Of a DNA stretch of 64,000 nucleotides, positions 38,192 to 47,761 are shown piece after piece. The translations under genes and the position numbers were made by a program. Location of the stretch: contig NZ_CP031055.1 in assembly GCF_003345295.1 (NCBI RefSeq), forward strand, positions 3,038,001 to 3,102,000, given 5' to 3'. Every line of letters starts with the position of its first letter. Within the stretch, counting starts at the first letter, position 1. Below the pieces are notes generated by a model, which saw only the letters and a program-made list of their open reading frames with translations, was not told where the DNA came from and ran no database searches. This DNA comes from Vibrio splendidus. GTDB taxonomy: Bacteria > Pseudomonadota > Gammaproteobacteria > Enterobacterales > Vibrionaceae.

Positions 38192-39412
38192 TCAGAGCTG
38201 ATTGGTTACGTTATGACTCCAGCGTCGAGCTTCGGTGAGCTCAGTTTTAACCTGTTCCACACTCAATCCTAAATGAGCACAGTGCTCATCCATCTGCTGC
38301 CAATCGGCATGTTCAAAGCTCTCTTCAAGGGCCAACAAGGTCCCATATGGCCCTTCTCTACGCAGCAGAGCCACCTTGATACTTTTACACAAGGGCAGTT
38401 GCTCAACTAAATTCTCTAACGACAAGTCGAGCAGCGCATCAAGCAACGAGAACAAACCAATCATAAAAGCTTGCTCGGCATGCCCTTCAAATGCCTGATA
38501 ACGAGACATACGTTGGCAGAACTGAGCTCGCTGAAGCGATAAACCATATAGCTCTTTTGGCTTTTTATCAGAGACATAAGACGCCACCGCCAACGAGACA
38601 AACATTTTCAGCTTCTCTTGCCCCAGATAAACCAAAGCCTGGCGGAACGAAGATATGGTGACCTCAAGGCGAGGTGACATGGTATTCACAAAACGCAGTA
38701 ACTTATACGACAAGGCAACATCTTTCGCGACGATGCTTTCGACACGTTGGAAGTTGACTTCCGGCTTACACACTTCTTGGAACAACTCCATCGCAATCAC
38801 TTGCTCAGGGCTAATGTACTTGGTCTTGATGATTTCAGGTTTGCTGAAGAAGTACCCTTGGAAGAACTTAAAACCCGCCTCTTTCGCTTGCTTAAACTCT
38901 TGCTCAGTTTCGACTCTTTCAGCCAGAAAGCTAAACTTCTTCCCTTGATGAGCTTTGACCAAATCACACGCCTCATCCAAGCCCATTTGCATGATATCGA
39001 GCTTAACAATATGCGTGTATTTAAGGAATCGTTCCCATTCTGGCGTAGAGGTAAAGTCATCTAGGGCAATCATGTACCCCGCTTGATAGAGCTCTTTGAC
39101 CGCCTCTAACAGCTCATCCGTCGGTTGGCAGGTTTCAAGAATCTCGACCACCACCTTGTCTTTCGGCAAGCCTAAAGGAAGTCGACGAATCAAGCTTTGA
39201 TGAGGGAAATTAATAAAACAGCGCGAAGATGGAATCGAAGGGTTATGCCCAACCGATAAGAAGTTCTCAACAATCAGACGATACGTTGCTCGATTAGACT
39301 CAATATGCGCTGGGTAGGCATTCCTTTCTCCGTCGCGAAACAACAGCTCATAACCAAGCGTGTTCTTGTTACGGTTTAAGATAGGTTGTCGAGCAACGTA
39401 GGTAGCGGTCAT
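38192..39412 (-). CDS. EAL and HDOD domain signalling protein
   Basis: A 406-residue cytoplasmic protein with an EAL-type domain (about 1-195) and a HDOD domain (about 200-390). The EAL motif reads ELL (22-24, YELLFR), and other key positions are kept: N68, E90, D118-D119, K137, E165, Q185. HDOD domains often act in stress or c-di-GMP outputs, and proteins of this layout (YuxH, CdgJ type) control motility in vibrios. Whether it degrades c-di-GMP or only binds it cannot be told from the sequence. Monocistronic. Confidence 0.87.
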   Translation of the reverse strand: MTATYVARQPILNRNKNTLGYELLFRDGERNAYPAHIESNRATYRLIVENFLSVGHNPSIPSSRCFINFPHQSLIRRLPLGLPKDKVVVEILETCQPTDELLEAVKELYQAGYMIALDDFTSTPEWERFLKYTHIVKLDIMQMGLDEACDLVKAHQGKKFSFLAERVETEQEFKQAKEAGFKFFQGYFFSKPEIIKTKYISPEQVIAMELFQEVCKPEVNFQRVESIVAKDVALSYKLLRFVNTMSPRLEVTISSFRQALVYLGQEKLKMFVSLAVASYVSDKKPKELYGLSLQRAQFCQRMSRYQAFEGHAEQAFMIGLFSLLDALLDLSLENLVEQLPLCKSIKVALLRREGPYGTLLALEESFEHADWQQMDEHCAHLGLSVEQVKTELTEARRWSHNVTNQL

Positions 39413-39455
39413 TTATCTATAACTCTATTGATTTATCTATAACTGTATTGCTTTA

Positions 39456-40073
39456 CTAAGCTTTAGCGGCAGCAAGCAAGGCACCGCAACCCATGAACAT
39501 ACCACCAAATATTTTATTTATCTTACTCATTATACGATCAGAACGAATAAAACGTCCCATTTGTGAAGCTAATGAGGTGTAACCCAACATAACAACACTA
39601 TCAATGAATACTGTTGTAACTCCTAGCACTAATAACTGCGGTGCTTGCGGTTGTGTAGGATCGATAAATTGAGGAAACAAAGCCACCAAAAACACGATAG
39701 ATTTTGGGTTAGTTAGATTGATAAGCACGGCATTTCTAAGCAGCTTACCACTCGATAGCGTTGAGCTTTCTTCTGAAGCCACCAAGCTAGAATTATCACG
39801 CCATTTTTGAATACCCAACCAAACAAGGTAAACCACGCCTACCCATTTGATGATGGTGAACGCCAACGCAGATTGAGCCACCAATGCACCAATACCTGCA
39901 CCCACCAGCATGATGTGAAATGCAAGACCGAGCTGTAAGCCGGCGATCGACGCAAGTGACTTCTTGGTGCCATAACTTAGCCCATTGCTGATTGAGTTAA
40001 CGGTACCTGAGCCCGGAGCCAAACTAAACAATATCGCCGTGACGACATAAGCAAGCCAAACATGAGTATCCAT
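39456..40073 (-). CDS. rhtB: Homoserine/homoserine lactone efflux protein, LysE/RhtB family
   Basis: A 205-residue membrane protein with six helices and the family N-terminus FSLAPGSGTVNSISNGLSYG. The NLTNPKSIVFLVALFPQFI block is very close to E. coli RhtB, and pldB and yigL next to it match the E. coli rhtB-pldB-yigL neighbourhood. The ATG at 40073 is preferred over 40079 for its spacing from AAGGAA. Confidence 0.9.
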   Translation of the reverse strand: MDTHVWLAYVVTAILFSLAPGSGTVNSISNGLSYGTKKSLASIAGLQLGLAFHIMLVGAGIGALVAQSALAFTIIKWVGVVYLVWLGIQKWRDNSSLVASEESSTLSSGKLLRNAVLINLTNPKSIVFLVALFPQFIDPTQPQAPQLLVLGVTTVFIDSVVMLGYTSLASQMGRFIRSDRIMSKINKIFGGMFMGCGALLAAAKA

Positions 40074-40154
40074 TTGCATTTCCTTACTAGTTCTTTAATC
40101 TAACAACATTAGTAGCGATAAAGCTCTCACATGCATCAGTTCAGGTAATTTCCC

Positions 40155-41135
40155 ATGGAAAACCACAGTGCCGCCCCATTTTCGTACACGCAAGAACCTG
40201 AGTTCGAGCAAGCGATTAAACACCCGATCCCTGCCCTTTGGCAACAACGTAAAGATGGGTATGTCACATCATCAGGTAAAAAGAAGCTGTACTGGTGTAG
40301 CCTAACCTCACCAATGCACACCAAAGCCATTGTTATTTCAAATGGCCGCATTGAGTGTTGCTTGAAATACCAAGAACTCTTTTATGATTTTTATCAGCAA
40401 GGCTATGACGTTTATTCATTTGACCACCAAGGTCAAGGCCAGTCGGAACGTATGGTAACAGACTCTGACATTGGTCACATTCATGAGTTTGATGATTACG
40501 CCTCAGACATGTCTGACGTCATTGCCAGTTTTGACCTAAGCCGATACTCCAATCGCTACCTACTGGCACATTCAATGGGCAGCACCATAGCTACTCGCTA
40601 TCTACAAACTCACCCCGATCACCCATTTGACAAAGTTACTCTGTGCGCTCCGATGTTTGGGATTAAGACTGAATGGTACTTCAAGCCCATCGCGATGGTT
40701 GTTGGGCAAGTACTCACCGCTTTCTATGCTAAGCCGACTTATGCCCCGGGGCAGCAAGCGTACTACTCTAAGCCCTTCGAAAATAACTTACTCAGCCACA
40801 GCAAGGTACGCTATCACTGGTTCCGTTGCTTGTATGACGGATCCCCTTCTTTGCAGGTTGGCGGACCAAGCACTCGCTGGGTATGGCAAGGGTTAATGGC
40901 AGCGAAGCAGGCGATACAACAAACTCGTCAAATCAAGATCCCACTGTTATTGATTCAAGCTGGAGAAGAGAAGATTGTCAGCAACAGCGCTCAAGTGAAG
41001 TTCATCAATAAACTGAAGAAAACCAACTCAGCCTGCCAGTTTAAGGCCATTGAAGGGTCTAAGCATGAGGTGCTGTTTGAGAAAGACGAATATCGCAATC
41101 AAACACTGAATGCTATCAATCAGTTTTTTGCCTAG
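40155..41135 (+). CDS. pldB: Lysophospholipase L2
   Basis: An alpha/beta hydrolase of 326 residues that hydrolyses lysophospholipids at the inner membrane. The nucleophile elbow AHSMGS has Ser140, with HQGQGQS and a C-terminal His (GSKHEVL) completing the triad; the Asp is in LLIQAGEE region by family. Divergent from rhtB. A ribosome-binding site is not strong (CAGGTAA region). Confidence 0.9.
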   Translation: MENHSAAPFSYTQEPEFEQAIKHPIPALWQQRKDGYVTSSGKKKLYWCSLTSPMHTKAIVISNGRIECCLKYQELFYDFYQQGYDVYSFDHQGQGQSERMVTDSDIGHIHEFDDYASDMSDVIASFDLSRYSNRYLLAHSMGSTIATRYLQTHPDHPFDKVTLCAPMFGIKTEWYFKPIAMVVGQVLTAFYAKPTYAPGQQAYYSKPFENNLLSHSKVRYHWFRCLYDGSPSLQVGGPSTRWVWQGLMAAKQAIQQTRQIKIPLLLIQAGEEKIVSNSAQVKFINKLKKTNSACQFKAIEGSKHEVLFEKDEYRNQTLNAINQFFA

Positions 41136-41342
41136 AGCTAATAAACTAATAAGCGAATAAGCGAATAAGCTGAGTAACCGACCAAGAACATAAGTGCTAA
41201 AGAGGAAGAGAAGTAAGTGAGCTTTGCCCTCTTTTCTTGCATGAAATTGGCATACAATTTCTACCTAGAGATATTGTAGTTAAAACGATTCTAGCGTTGG
41301 CTAGCGTCGATATTGGTTAAGCATTTTTGCAATGAGGGTTAA

Positions 41343-42170
41343 ATGAGTATTCCTGCACTAAAAGATTCCGTGAAAATTGTTGCTTCTGATTTAGATGGTA
41401 CGCTTTTGGCTCCCAACCATCAGCTAAGCGACTTTACCAAGCTAACACTTAAGAAATTACACGACCAAGGTTATACCTTTATCTTCGCTACGGGTCGTCA
41501 CCACGTCGATGTGGCGGGTATTCGTCAGATCGCAGGTATTCCGGCGTACATGATCACTTCAAACGGTGCACGCGTGCATGACCAGAACGATCAACTGATG
41601 TATAGCCAGAACGTGCCTCAGGAACTCGTTCAACCTGTTATCGATATTGTTCGCCAAGATCCAAATCTCTTTATTCACATGTACCAGAATGAAGATTGGC
41701 TACTGGACCGTGAAGACGAAATGCTGGCAAAATTCCACAGTGAGTCTGGCTTTAGCTACAAGCGCTTTGAAGCAGAAAATGCACCAAGCGAAGGTATTGC
41801 GAAAGTCTTTTTCACTCACCCAGAACAGGACCACGAATATCTCGTCACGTTTGAACAAAAGCTAAGAGATACTTTTGGCGACAAGCTGAACATCGCCTTT
41901 TCAACGCCTTGGTGTTTAGAAGTGATGGCCGCTGAAGTTTCTAAAGGCCATGCCTTAGACGCTGTTGCGAAGTCACTGAACCTGACACTGGATAACTGTA
42001 TTGCCTTTGGTGACGGAATGAACGATGCCGAGATGCTGGCTATGGCAGGCAAAGGCTTAGTGATGGGTACATCGCATGAGAAAGTGTTTAAAGCTTTGCC
42101 AGACAATGAAGTGATTGGCAGCAGCGCAGACGACGCCGTTGCGCACTACCTAGAAAAGCACCTGCTCTAA
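41343..42170 (+). CDS. yigL: HAD-IIB (Cof-type) phosphatase, YigL-like
   Basis: A 275-residue phosphatase with motif I DLDGTLL (nucleophile D16, acid D18), motif II SNG, and motif IV GDGMNDAEM. The cap domain is the Cof type. E. coli YigL dephosphorylates pyridoxal phosphate and sugar phosphates and is induced by the SgrS small RNA; whether that holds here is unknown. Placed after pldB as in E. coli, 207 bp apart. Confidence 0.92.
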   Translation: MSIPALKDSVKIVASDLDGTLLAPNHQLSDFTKLTLKKLHDQGYTFIFATGRHHVDVAGIRQIAGIPAYMITSNGARVHDQNDQLMYSQNVPQELVQPVIDIVRQDPNLFIHMYQNEDWLLDREDEMLAKFHSESGFSYKRFEAENAPSEGIAKVFFTHPEQDHEYLVTFEQKLRDTFGDKLNIAFSTPWCLEVMAAEVSKGHALDAVAKSLNLTLDNCIAFGDGMNDAEMLAMAGKGLVMGTSHEKVFKALPDNEVIGSSADDAVAHYLEKHLL

Positions 42171-42198
42171 CCTCATCTCGTCGAAGAGATCTGAATAA

Positions 42199-42229
42199 AT
42201 AAAAAGGCAGCCAATGGCTGCCTTTTTTG
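42199..42229 (+). terminator. Terminator after yigL
   Basis: AAAAAGGCAGCC-AAT-GGCTGCCTTTTTT, between convergent yigL and the EVE gene; usable in both directions. Confidence 0.88.
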
Positions 42230-42257
42230 AACCTTACGTAAAAAGCTCTCTCTAACG

Positions 42258-42725
42258 CTAACGAGAACCTAGCACTTCTTTGCTTAAGATCGCCTGCCAC
42301 TCTTGCTCTGTAACCGGCATGATGGATAAGCGATTGCCCCGTTTAACCAACGGCATCTCTGCTAGCTCAGGCATCGCTTTAAGCGTTGCCAAAGGAATTA
42401 AGCGCTCAGTCACTCGCACAAACTCGACATCCACCATTATCCAACGTGGGTTGTCTGGCGAAGACTTGGCATCGTAGTAATCACTTTCTGGATCGAATTG
42501 AAAATGGTCTGGGTAGGCTTCTCTAGTTACTTTAGCGATCCCCGCTACGCCAACTTTTTTACATGATGAATGGTATATCATCACCAGGTCTCCAAGCTTA
42601 ACGTCATCGCGCATCATGTTTCGAGCCTGATAGTTGCGTACACCCTCCCAACAAGAGGTTTTTTGTACTCTCAGAGTCTGAATAGAGAAGGTGTCAGGTT
42701 CTGTTTTAAATAACCAATATGCCAT
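42258..42725 (-). CDS. EVE domain protein
   Basis: A 155-residue single-domain protein with the EVE start MAYWLFKTEPDTFSI and GVRNYQARNMMRD, a PUA-like fold related to YTH domains. EVE proteins bind modified bases in DNA or RNA (5-methylcytosine and derivatives have been shown for some). The housekeeping single-domain EVE form is common in gammaproteobacteria. Divergent from the lipoprotein gene. Confidence 0.9.
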   Translation of the reverse strand: MAYWLFKTEPDTFSIQTLRVQKTSCWEGVRNYQARNMMRDDVKLGDLVMIYHSSCKKVGVAGIAKVTREAYPDHFQFDPESDYYDAKSSPDNPRWIMVDVEFVRVTERLIPLATLKAMPELAEMPLVKRGNRLSIMPVTEQEWQAILSKEVLGSR

Positions 42726-42764
42726 AATAAATCCAATTAACGGTTGCTCCGAGGAAGATATAAC

Positions 42765-44309
42765 ATGAAGGTAATGAAAAACCCAGTGACATGGCTAGTC
42801 GCATTCGCTCTACAAGGCTGTGTCACAGCACCAGATTCCCCCCAAAAGCCAGAACTACCACCAGCAACCTTGGATGAGCCACTAAGCATTCAACCGCAAA
42901 CCTTCATCATGCGTGGCCAGGTGGTGGTTGGCCATGAAAGCCGAACCTTCACACCTTGCGGTAGCCAACAACAATACTGGTTAGATTTAACGCCAGAACT
43001 CGCATTAGAAGCTCAAGGACTCTCAACGAGACCTTACCAAGCCTTATACGGCGAGCTGATTGGTCATCTAACCGTACCGAGCCAAACAGGGTATAACGCA
43101 GATTTCACGGCACGTTTCGTGGTTGATCAAGTGAATATCCTCACCGCAGAAAACCCTGATCGTTGTGACCAACCCCTGCGTTCAACACGTGTATTCGGCA
43201 ATGAACCTTTCTGGTCAGCAAACTTCGATAAGGACCAGCTCAAATACACTAAGATGGGCGAGCAGCCACAGATCCTCGATATTGAATCAAGCCGCACCAC
43301 ACCAAGCAGTCGTGATTACCAATTAGAAGGTAAAGCAGCGCAAGGCAAACTCAACCTTACAAAAGAGAGTTGCAGCGACGGCATGAGCGATTCTATCTAT
43401 GGATGGCATGCCAAGCTTAACCTCAATGACAGTAACTATAATGGCTGTGCAACGGTCTCTAACCAAGATCCAACATTGGACTGGAGCGGACTCTACTTCG
43501 CTAGCTCAACGCAGAACACTGGATTCTCTATCAACCTTGAGCTCAACGATGACCACAGCGCCATTACGACATACTCGTACAGCAATGGCGACCCCTCTAT
43601 TGTTGAACAAGGCTTCTGGCAGCAACTGAACCAAAATCAGGTACAAGTGGTTATGACTCGCCACCAGCAACAGTATTTAATCTCCGAGCGCATCTTCACG
43701 CTCGATAACGGCAAGCTGGTCGCTGAAAAAGAGAAAGTGGGCAACGTTGTCTACCCGATTGCCAATGGCGGTCTGGTGCTATTCGAAGCTAAGAGTGCAC
43801 AAGCGCAAGTCAACACCACCGCTAACGTTGATCTAACCGCAAAGCAGGTGAACTCCAGAGATCAACTTGATCAAAAAGTCGACCAAGCGATCCGTGAGTA
43901 TTTTAAGATCAACAACAGCTCACCTGACGATACCAAGTACCGCTGGTTAACCTACGACTTAAATGGCGATGGTAAAGAAGAACTGTTTGCCCTGCTCGAT
44001 TGGTGTGGCTCTGGTGGCTGTACACTGCTTATTTTTGAAAATCATCAAGATAACTGGCGCTTCAATAGTCGAGTGACATTGGTTAAGGGCGACATACGCT
44101 TAGGTAAATCACAAAACCACGGTTGGCAAGATCTGATCTTCAATGTCAGCGGCGGCGGTGCAACACCTGCGAAACACACATTGTCATACTCTGGTGTGAG
44201 CTACCCACTCAACCCAAGTGTTGCTCCAATTGCGGATGATGCTGATATCAGCGATGTGGTTTTGTTTGCTGATGGTGTATCACCTACACAAAGTGGAGTT
44301 AAGCTGTAA
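42765..44309 (+). CDS. Large COG3650-type lipoprotein
   Basis: A 514-residue lipoprotein from the ATG at 42765, which has GAGGAAGA upstream. The signal ends in the lipobox LQGC (Cys19). Residues about 140-240 and 260-350 look like beta-rich domains of the COG3650/NlpE-like kind (FGNEPFWSANF motif); residues about 365-514 form a further domain with a calcium-like loop DLNGDGKEELFAL. Function unknown; a role in envelope stress sensing or ligand binding is only inferred. The next gene starts 2 bp after it. Confidence 0.75.
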   Translation: MKVMKNPVTWLVAFALQGCVTAPDSPQKPELPPATLDEPLSIQPQTFIMRGQVVVGHESRTFTPCGSQQQYWLDLTPELALEAQGLSTRPYQALYGELIGHLTVPSQTGYNADFTARFVVDQVNILTAENPDRCDQPLRSTRVFGNEPFWSANFDKDQLKYTKMGEQPQILDIESSRTTPSSRDYQLEGKAAQGKLNLTKESCSDGMSDSIYGWHAKLNLNDSNYNGCATVSNQDPTLDWSGLYFASSTQNTGFSINLELNDDHSAITTYSYSNGDPSIVEQGFWQQLNQNQVQVVMTRHQQQYLISERIFTLDNGKLVAEKEKVGNVVYPIANGGLVLFEAKSAQAQVNTTANVDLTAKQVNSRDQLDQKVDQAIREYFKINNSSPDDTKYRWLTYDLNGDGKEELFALLDWCGSGGCTLLIFENHQDNWRFNSRVTLVKGDIRLGKSQNHGWQDLIFNVSGGGATPAKHTLSYSGVSYPLNPSVAPIADDADISDVVLFADGVSPTQSGVKL

Positions 44310-44311
44310 AG

Positions 44312-44908
44312 ATGAGTAACCAACAAGCTTGCCATGGTTGTGGCTTCACTCACCAGTGCGTTTGTCATCTAATACCGACGGTTGAAAGCCAAACCGATCT
44401 TGTACTACTGACTCATGAGAATGAGCTGTCGCGAGACACCAACACCGGAAAGTTGCTTGAGCAATCCCTTGAGCAGTGTCAGTCCTTGATATGGCAAAGG
44501 AAAGCACCACCAGCCGAGCTAATGGCGCTGCTTGAAGATGAAACACGACAACCGTTTCTTTTATTCCCGAGTGATCAAAGCATCGAGTGTCAGCAAGCAA
44601 TGACGACCCAAGCCATGAGTCGAAAACCGCTATTCATTATCTTGGATGGCACATGGCAAGAAGCGAAGAAGATGCTTAACAAGAGCTCGTGGTTACAAGC
44701 TGTCCCACAAGTTCACCTCAACATTACCAGCGAATCCTCTTACACCTTGCGCCGCAATCAAGACAGTGGCCACCTGTGTACTTGCGAAGTGGGTATTGAG
44801 TTACTCAAATCTTTAGGTGAAAGTGAACCTGCCAAGCTCATTGATGACTACTACCAACAGTATCTAAAAGTATTCCACGCCGACAAATGTGGCCACGCTC
44901 TCAAATAG
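44312..44908 (+). CDS. DTW domain protein, tRNA-uridine aminocarboxypropyltransferase-like
   Basis: A 198-residue protein with a four-Cys zinc-like site (C7, C10, C16, C18) and the DTW-family signature LDGTWQEAKKM (112-115 is DGTW). The family includes TapT, which puts the acp3 group on U47 of tRNAs using SAM. Translationally coupled to the lipoprotein gene (2 bp gap), an odd pairing. Confidence 0.85.
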   Translation: MSNQQACHGCGFTHQCVCHLIPTVESQTDLVLLTHENELSRDTNTGKLLEQSLEQCQSLIWQRKAPPAELMALLEDETRQPFLLFPSDQSIECQQAMTTQAMSRKPLFIILDGTWQEAKKMLNKSSWLQAVPQVHLNITSESSYTLRRNQDSGHLCTCEVGIELLKSLGESEPAKLIDDYYQQYLKVFHADKCGHALK

Positions 44909-44965
44909 ATCAAGCAGGAGCGTAGGAAGGCAATAAGCACATTTCAGGGCGGGACAGATACTAAA

Positions 44966-44999
44966 AACAAAAAGGGTGAGCCGTAAGCTCACCCTTTTC
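44966..44999. terminator. Terminator between the DTW gene and the FIST-EAL gene
   Basis: AAAAAGGGTGAGC-CGTAA-GCTCACCCTTTT: strong stem between convergent genes. Confidence 0.87.
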
Positions 45000-45088
45000 A
45001 CATCGTACTTTAATCTATTGAACCATTTAGTGTTTCACGTGAAACGCACACGCTGGCTGTTCGCTGAAAAGAGATTTTACTCTCCCTA

Positions 45089-47569
45089 TCAGAATAAGCG
45101 TTGAGGCTGACCAAAGTAGTAACCCTGCAAATAATCGACCCCCATATCCTCTGCGATTCGACACACCTGTTCGTTATGAACAAATTCAGCCACCGTCTTA
45201 GCATTCAGAATCTGACATAAGCTCACCAGCTGTTGCGCTATCTTGCGTTGCTTTTTATCCTTATCGATATTGCGAATTAAACTGCCATCAAGCTTTATCA
45301 CTTGTGGTTCCAGTTTCAATATCTCATCAATGTTCGAATAGCCTGAACCAAAGTCATCGACAATAATATTCACACCAAGATCTCGGAAGTGATTACACAC
45401 CTCGATCAAGCGACCGTAATCCTGAATTTGCTCGGTTTCCAACACTTCTAAACCAATACGCTGTGGGTGACTGATTTTTTTGATGGCTTGTTCAAGGTGA
45501 AGAATGGTTTTCTCATTGCTGAAATCTTGTGGCGCCAAGTTAATTGAGAACGAATCGGTTCTCTGACTCATAAAATCAAAGGTGCGCGTTATCATCTGGC
45601 GACTTAAACGCGTATAGAGATGAGTTCCTTCAATGATTGGCAAGAACTTACCCGGCGCAATCAACTGACCATCCTCTTCAATTCGAACTAAGCACTCATA
45701 GCTTTCTACCTGATGGCTATGCGCCGATACAATAGGTTGAGAGCACGCAACAATATTTTGATTGAGCACTGCGCGGCTCACACACGATAGCCAGCCGAGT
45801 TGCTCTTGGCGATGCTTCTCCAGTTGAATTAACGTCTTGGCACTCACCAGATGTTTATTCTGGCTCACCGCACTGCGTCGAGCTTCAATCGCTTTCAGTA
45901 ATAAATCATCAATGGAGGTCGTAGGGAAATCGCGACGACTCGCGACACCTGCGCAGACCGAAACCGAAAGATAATCGATATCGGGTAGCCCCATCGGCTC
46001 AAAATTAACATGCTCGGTTTGATCTGAAAATTCAGAGAAACGCTGATGAATGTGTTCTTGGCTGGCCCAACTATCAAACACCACCGCCCACTCACCAATA
46101 CCAATACTGTAGAGCTGGCAACCCTCATCAAAAAACTGCCACAGTGCTTTCTGAAAGTACTCACTCAGATCATGCAGAAGTTTGTCACCTACTGGATAAC
46201 CATACTTCTCATTGATTTGACCAAATGTGGTGACCTTCAAAGCCAACAAATGACTGTCAGAGCTCATTTGTGACAGCTTCTCACGCAGTACACTTCTATT
46301 GGGTAACCCAGTGCGACGATCAATTCGGTAGCTCGCCGTCAATGCGGTCGCTTGCTGCTGAATCTTACTCGCCATGCTATTGTTCATGTCATCAACATCA
46401 AGCAGTGCATTTCGAATCAATGAAAACAGAGGCGATATGTTGGTCGTGGGTTGTGTCTCTAATGGCTGTACAGCCTTGCCTTCACCTTCTCTAAGCGCGA
46501 GATAAGTGAGGCTATGATGCAGGATTCGTTGTTGGCCACGATCTTGATAGAGTTCTCCCATGCAGTACACACCATAGGTGTCTGCGAGCTTCTGGAAGAC
46601 TTCTACTTCTTGGTTACCATCAATAAAATCGATACGAGAGGTGCAGTTGTAGATAAAAAACTGCTCCGGTCTATGAGAGGCAATCTGTTGAACACCGAGT
46701 CGGATCTGCTCCAAGGTCAGTGAAGGGTGGTCGTAACAAAACCTGACCTCATCACCAATCTGAAAATGATCACTAAATTCTATCTCTCCACATTCTCTCA
46801 CCTTGAGTGGCAAGTGAATGTTTTGCTCTTTCGGGTCGCCGACCATCAAGGGGAAATTATGCAGTTGCTCGAAAGGTACTTCGAGGCCATCAGCAAGGTA
46901 GCGATTATAAAGATCGCGAACAGGCATACCATCCAATTCAGCCAACCGGTTATCTTGAGCACCAGTGACACGAAAAGTGCGGCCAATAGGGTTCCACTCG
47001 GTGTAATAACCCTTGGTGGTTACGAGCTCGACACTGTGCAACGCCAACATCACATAAGCATTCTCATAGCAAATGCCGTCTAGCATTACCCATCGCCCAT
47101 TATCTGTGATGGTCGATGCACCGCCACAAATAGGCAATGAATATCTCGATTGTTCAAACGCTGAAAATAAGTCGCGGTTGTTTATCTGCAAGCGATCGGC
47201 GAAACAGATGATATTTTGAGTATTGGTATTACACTCAAGCTGCTGCCACATCGATTGACTATCTAATAGTGGTTGCTTGCTGTATTCGACAACGCCACAA
47301 GTGTAAGAGGTCGCATCGAAGCGAGTGACAATAAGATAGAGACCTTGATGCAGGATGACGCCTTGGCTGATGTAGTGGTTTGCACTACAGCCAATCAGCC
47401 TAGCATTAGGGAAAGTCGCTTGAATCACTTGGCAGGCAGCCAAAACCGAACCTTTCTCGAAAGAAGAAAACACCTGAATCAGTAGGTCTTCATGTTGATG
47501 AAAATCTATCTTTTGCAATTCACGCTGGGTTTGCTTTATATCTTGTATCAGGAGAGAGGTCGATTGCAT
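45089..47569 (-). CDS. FIST-GGDEF-EAL signalling protein, paralogue A
   Basis: An 826-residue cytoplasmic protein. Domains: FIST N (about 25-215), FIST C (about 216-365), GGDEF-like (about 415-575) and EAL (about 588-828). The GGDEF signature is lost (IGEWA near 493-497), so no cyclase activity is expected. The EAL side reads ECL (E625, YECLVR) and keeps Asn, Glu, Asp-Asp (VDDFGSG), Lys, Glu and the Gln of LQGYYFGQP, so phosphodiesterase activity is plausible. FIST domains are sensors thought to bind small ligands such as amino acids. The ATG at 47569 was chosen over a GTG at 47575 by comparison with paralogue B. Confidence 0.9.
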   Translation of the reverse strand: MQSTSLLIQDIKQTQRELQKIDFHQHEDLLIQVFSSFEKGSVLAACQVIQATFPNARLIGCSANHYISQGVILHQGLYLIVTRFDATSYTCGVVEYSKQPLLDSQSMWQQLECNTNTQNIICFADRLQINNRDLFSAFEQSRYSLPICGGASTITDNGRWVMLDGICYENAYVMLALHSVELVTTKGYYTEWNPIGRTFRVTGAQDNRLAELDGMPVRDLYNRYLADGLEVPFEQLHNFPLMVGDPKEQNIHLPLKVRECGEIEFSDHFQIGDEVRFCYDHPSLTLEQIRLGVQQIASHRPEQFFIYNCTSRIDFIDGNQEVEVFQKLADTYGVYCMGELYQDRGQQRILHHSLTYLALREGEGKAVQPLETQPTTNISPLFSLIRNALLDVDDMNNSMASKIQQQATALTASYRIDRRTGLPNRSVLREKLSQMSSDSHLLALKVTTFGQINEKYGYPVGDKLLHDLSEYFQKALWQFFDEGCQLYSIGIGEWAVVFDSWASQEHIHQRFSEFSDQTEHVNFEPMGLPDIDYLSVSVCAGVASRRDFPTTSIDDLLLKAIEARRSAVSQNKHLVSAKTLIQLEKHRQEQLGWLSCVSRAVLNQNIVACSQPIVSAHSHQVESYECLVRIEEDGQLIAPGKFLPIIEGTHLYTRLSRQMITRTFDFMSQRTDSFSINLAPQDFSNEKTILHLEQAIKKISHPQRIGLEVLETEQIQDYGRLIEVCNHFRDLGVNIIVDDFGSGYSNIDEILKLEPQVIKLDGSLIRNIDKDKKQRKIAQQLVSLCQILNAKTVAEFVHNEQVCRIAEDMGVDYLQGYYFGQPQRLF

Positions 47570-47761
47570 ATTCACATTAATCGTTACGTTAATGATTGGT
47601 TATTGTGCTTATTATAGATAAGGCTTGCACGGAATACTTACGATCGTCTTATAAATAATGTGACGTTAGTTAGACATCATTGATTCCACCCAAAACAGTC
47701 ACCAATAGCGGCAGAACACTTTTTAAAGCAAGTCACAATAGGATACGGAAAGCTTTAACAA

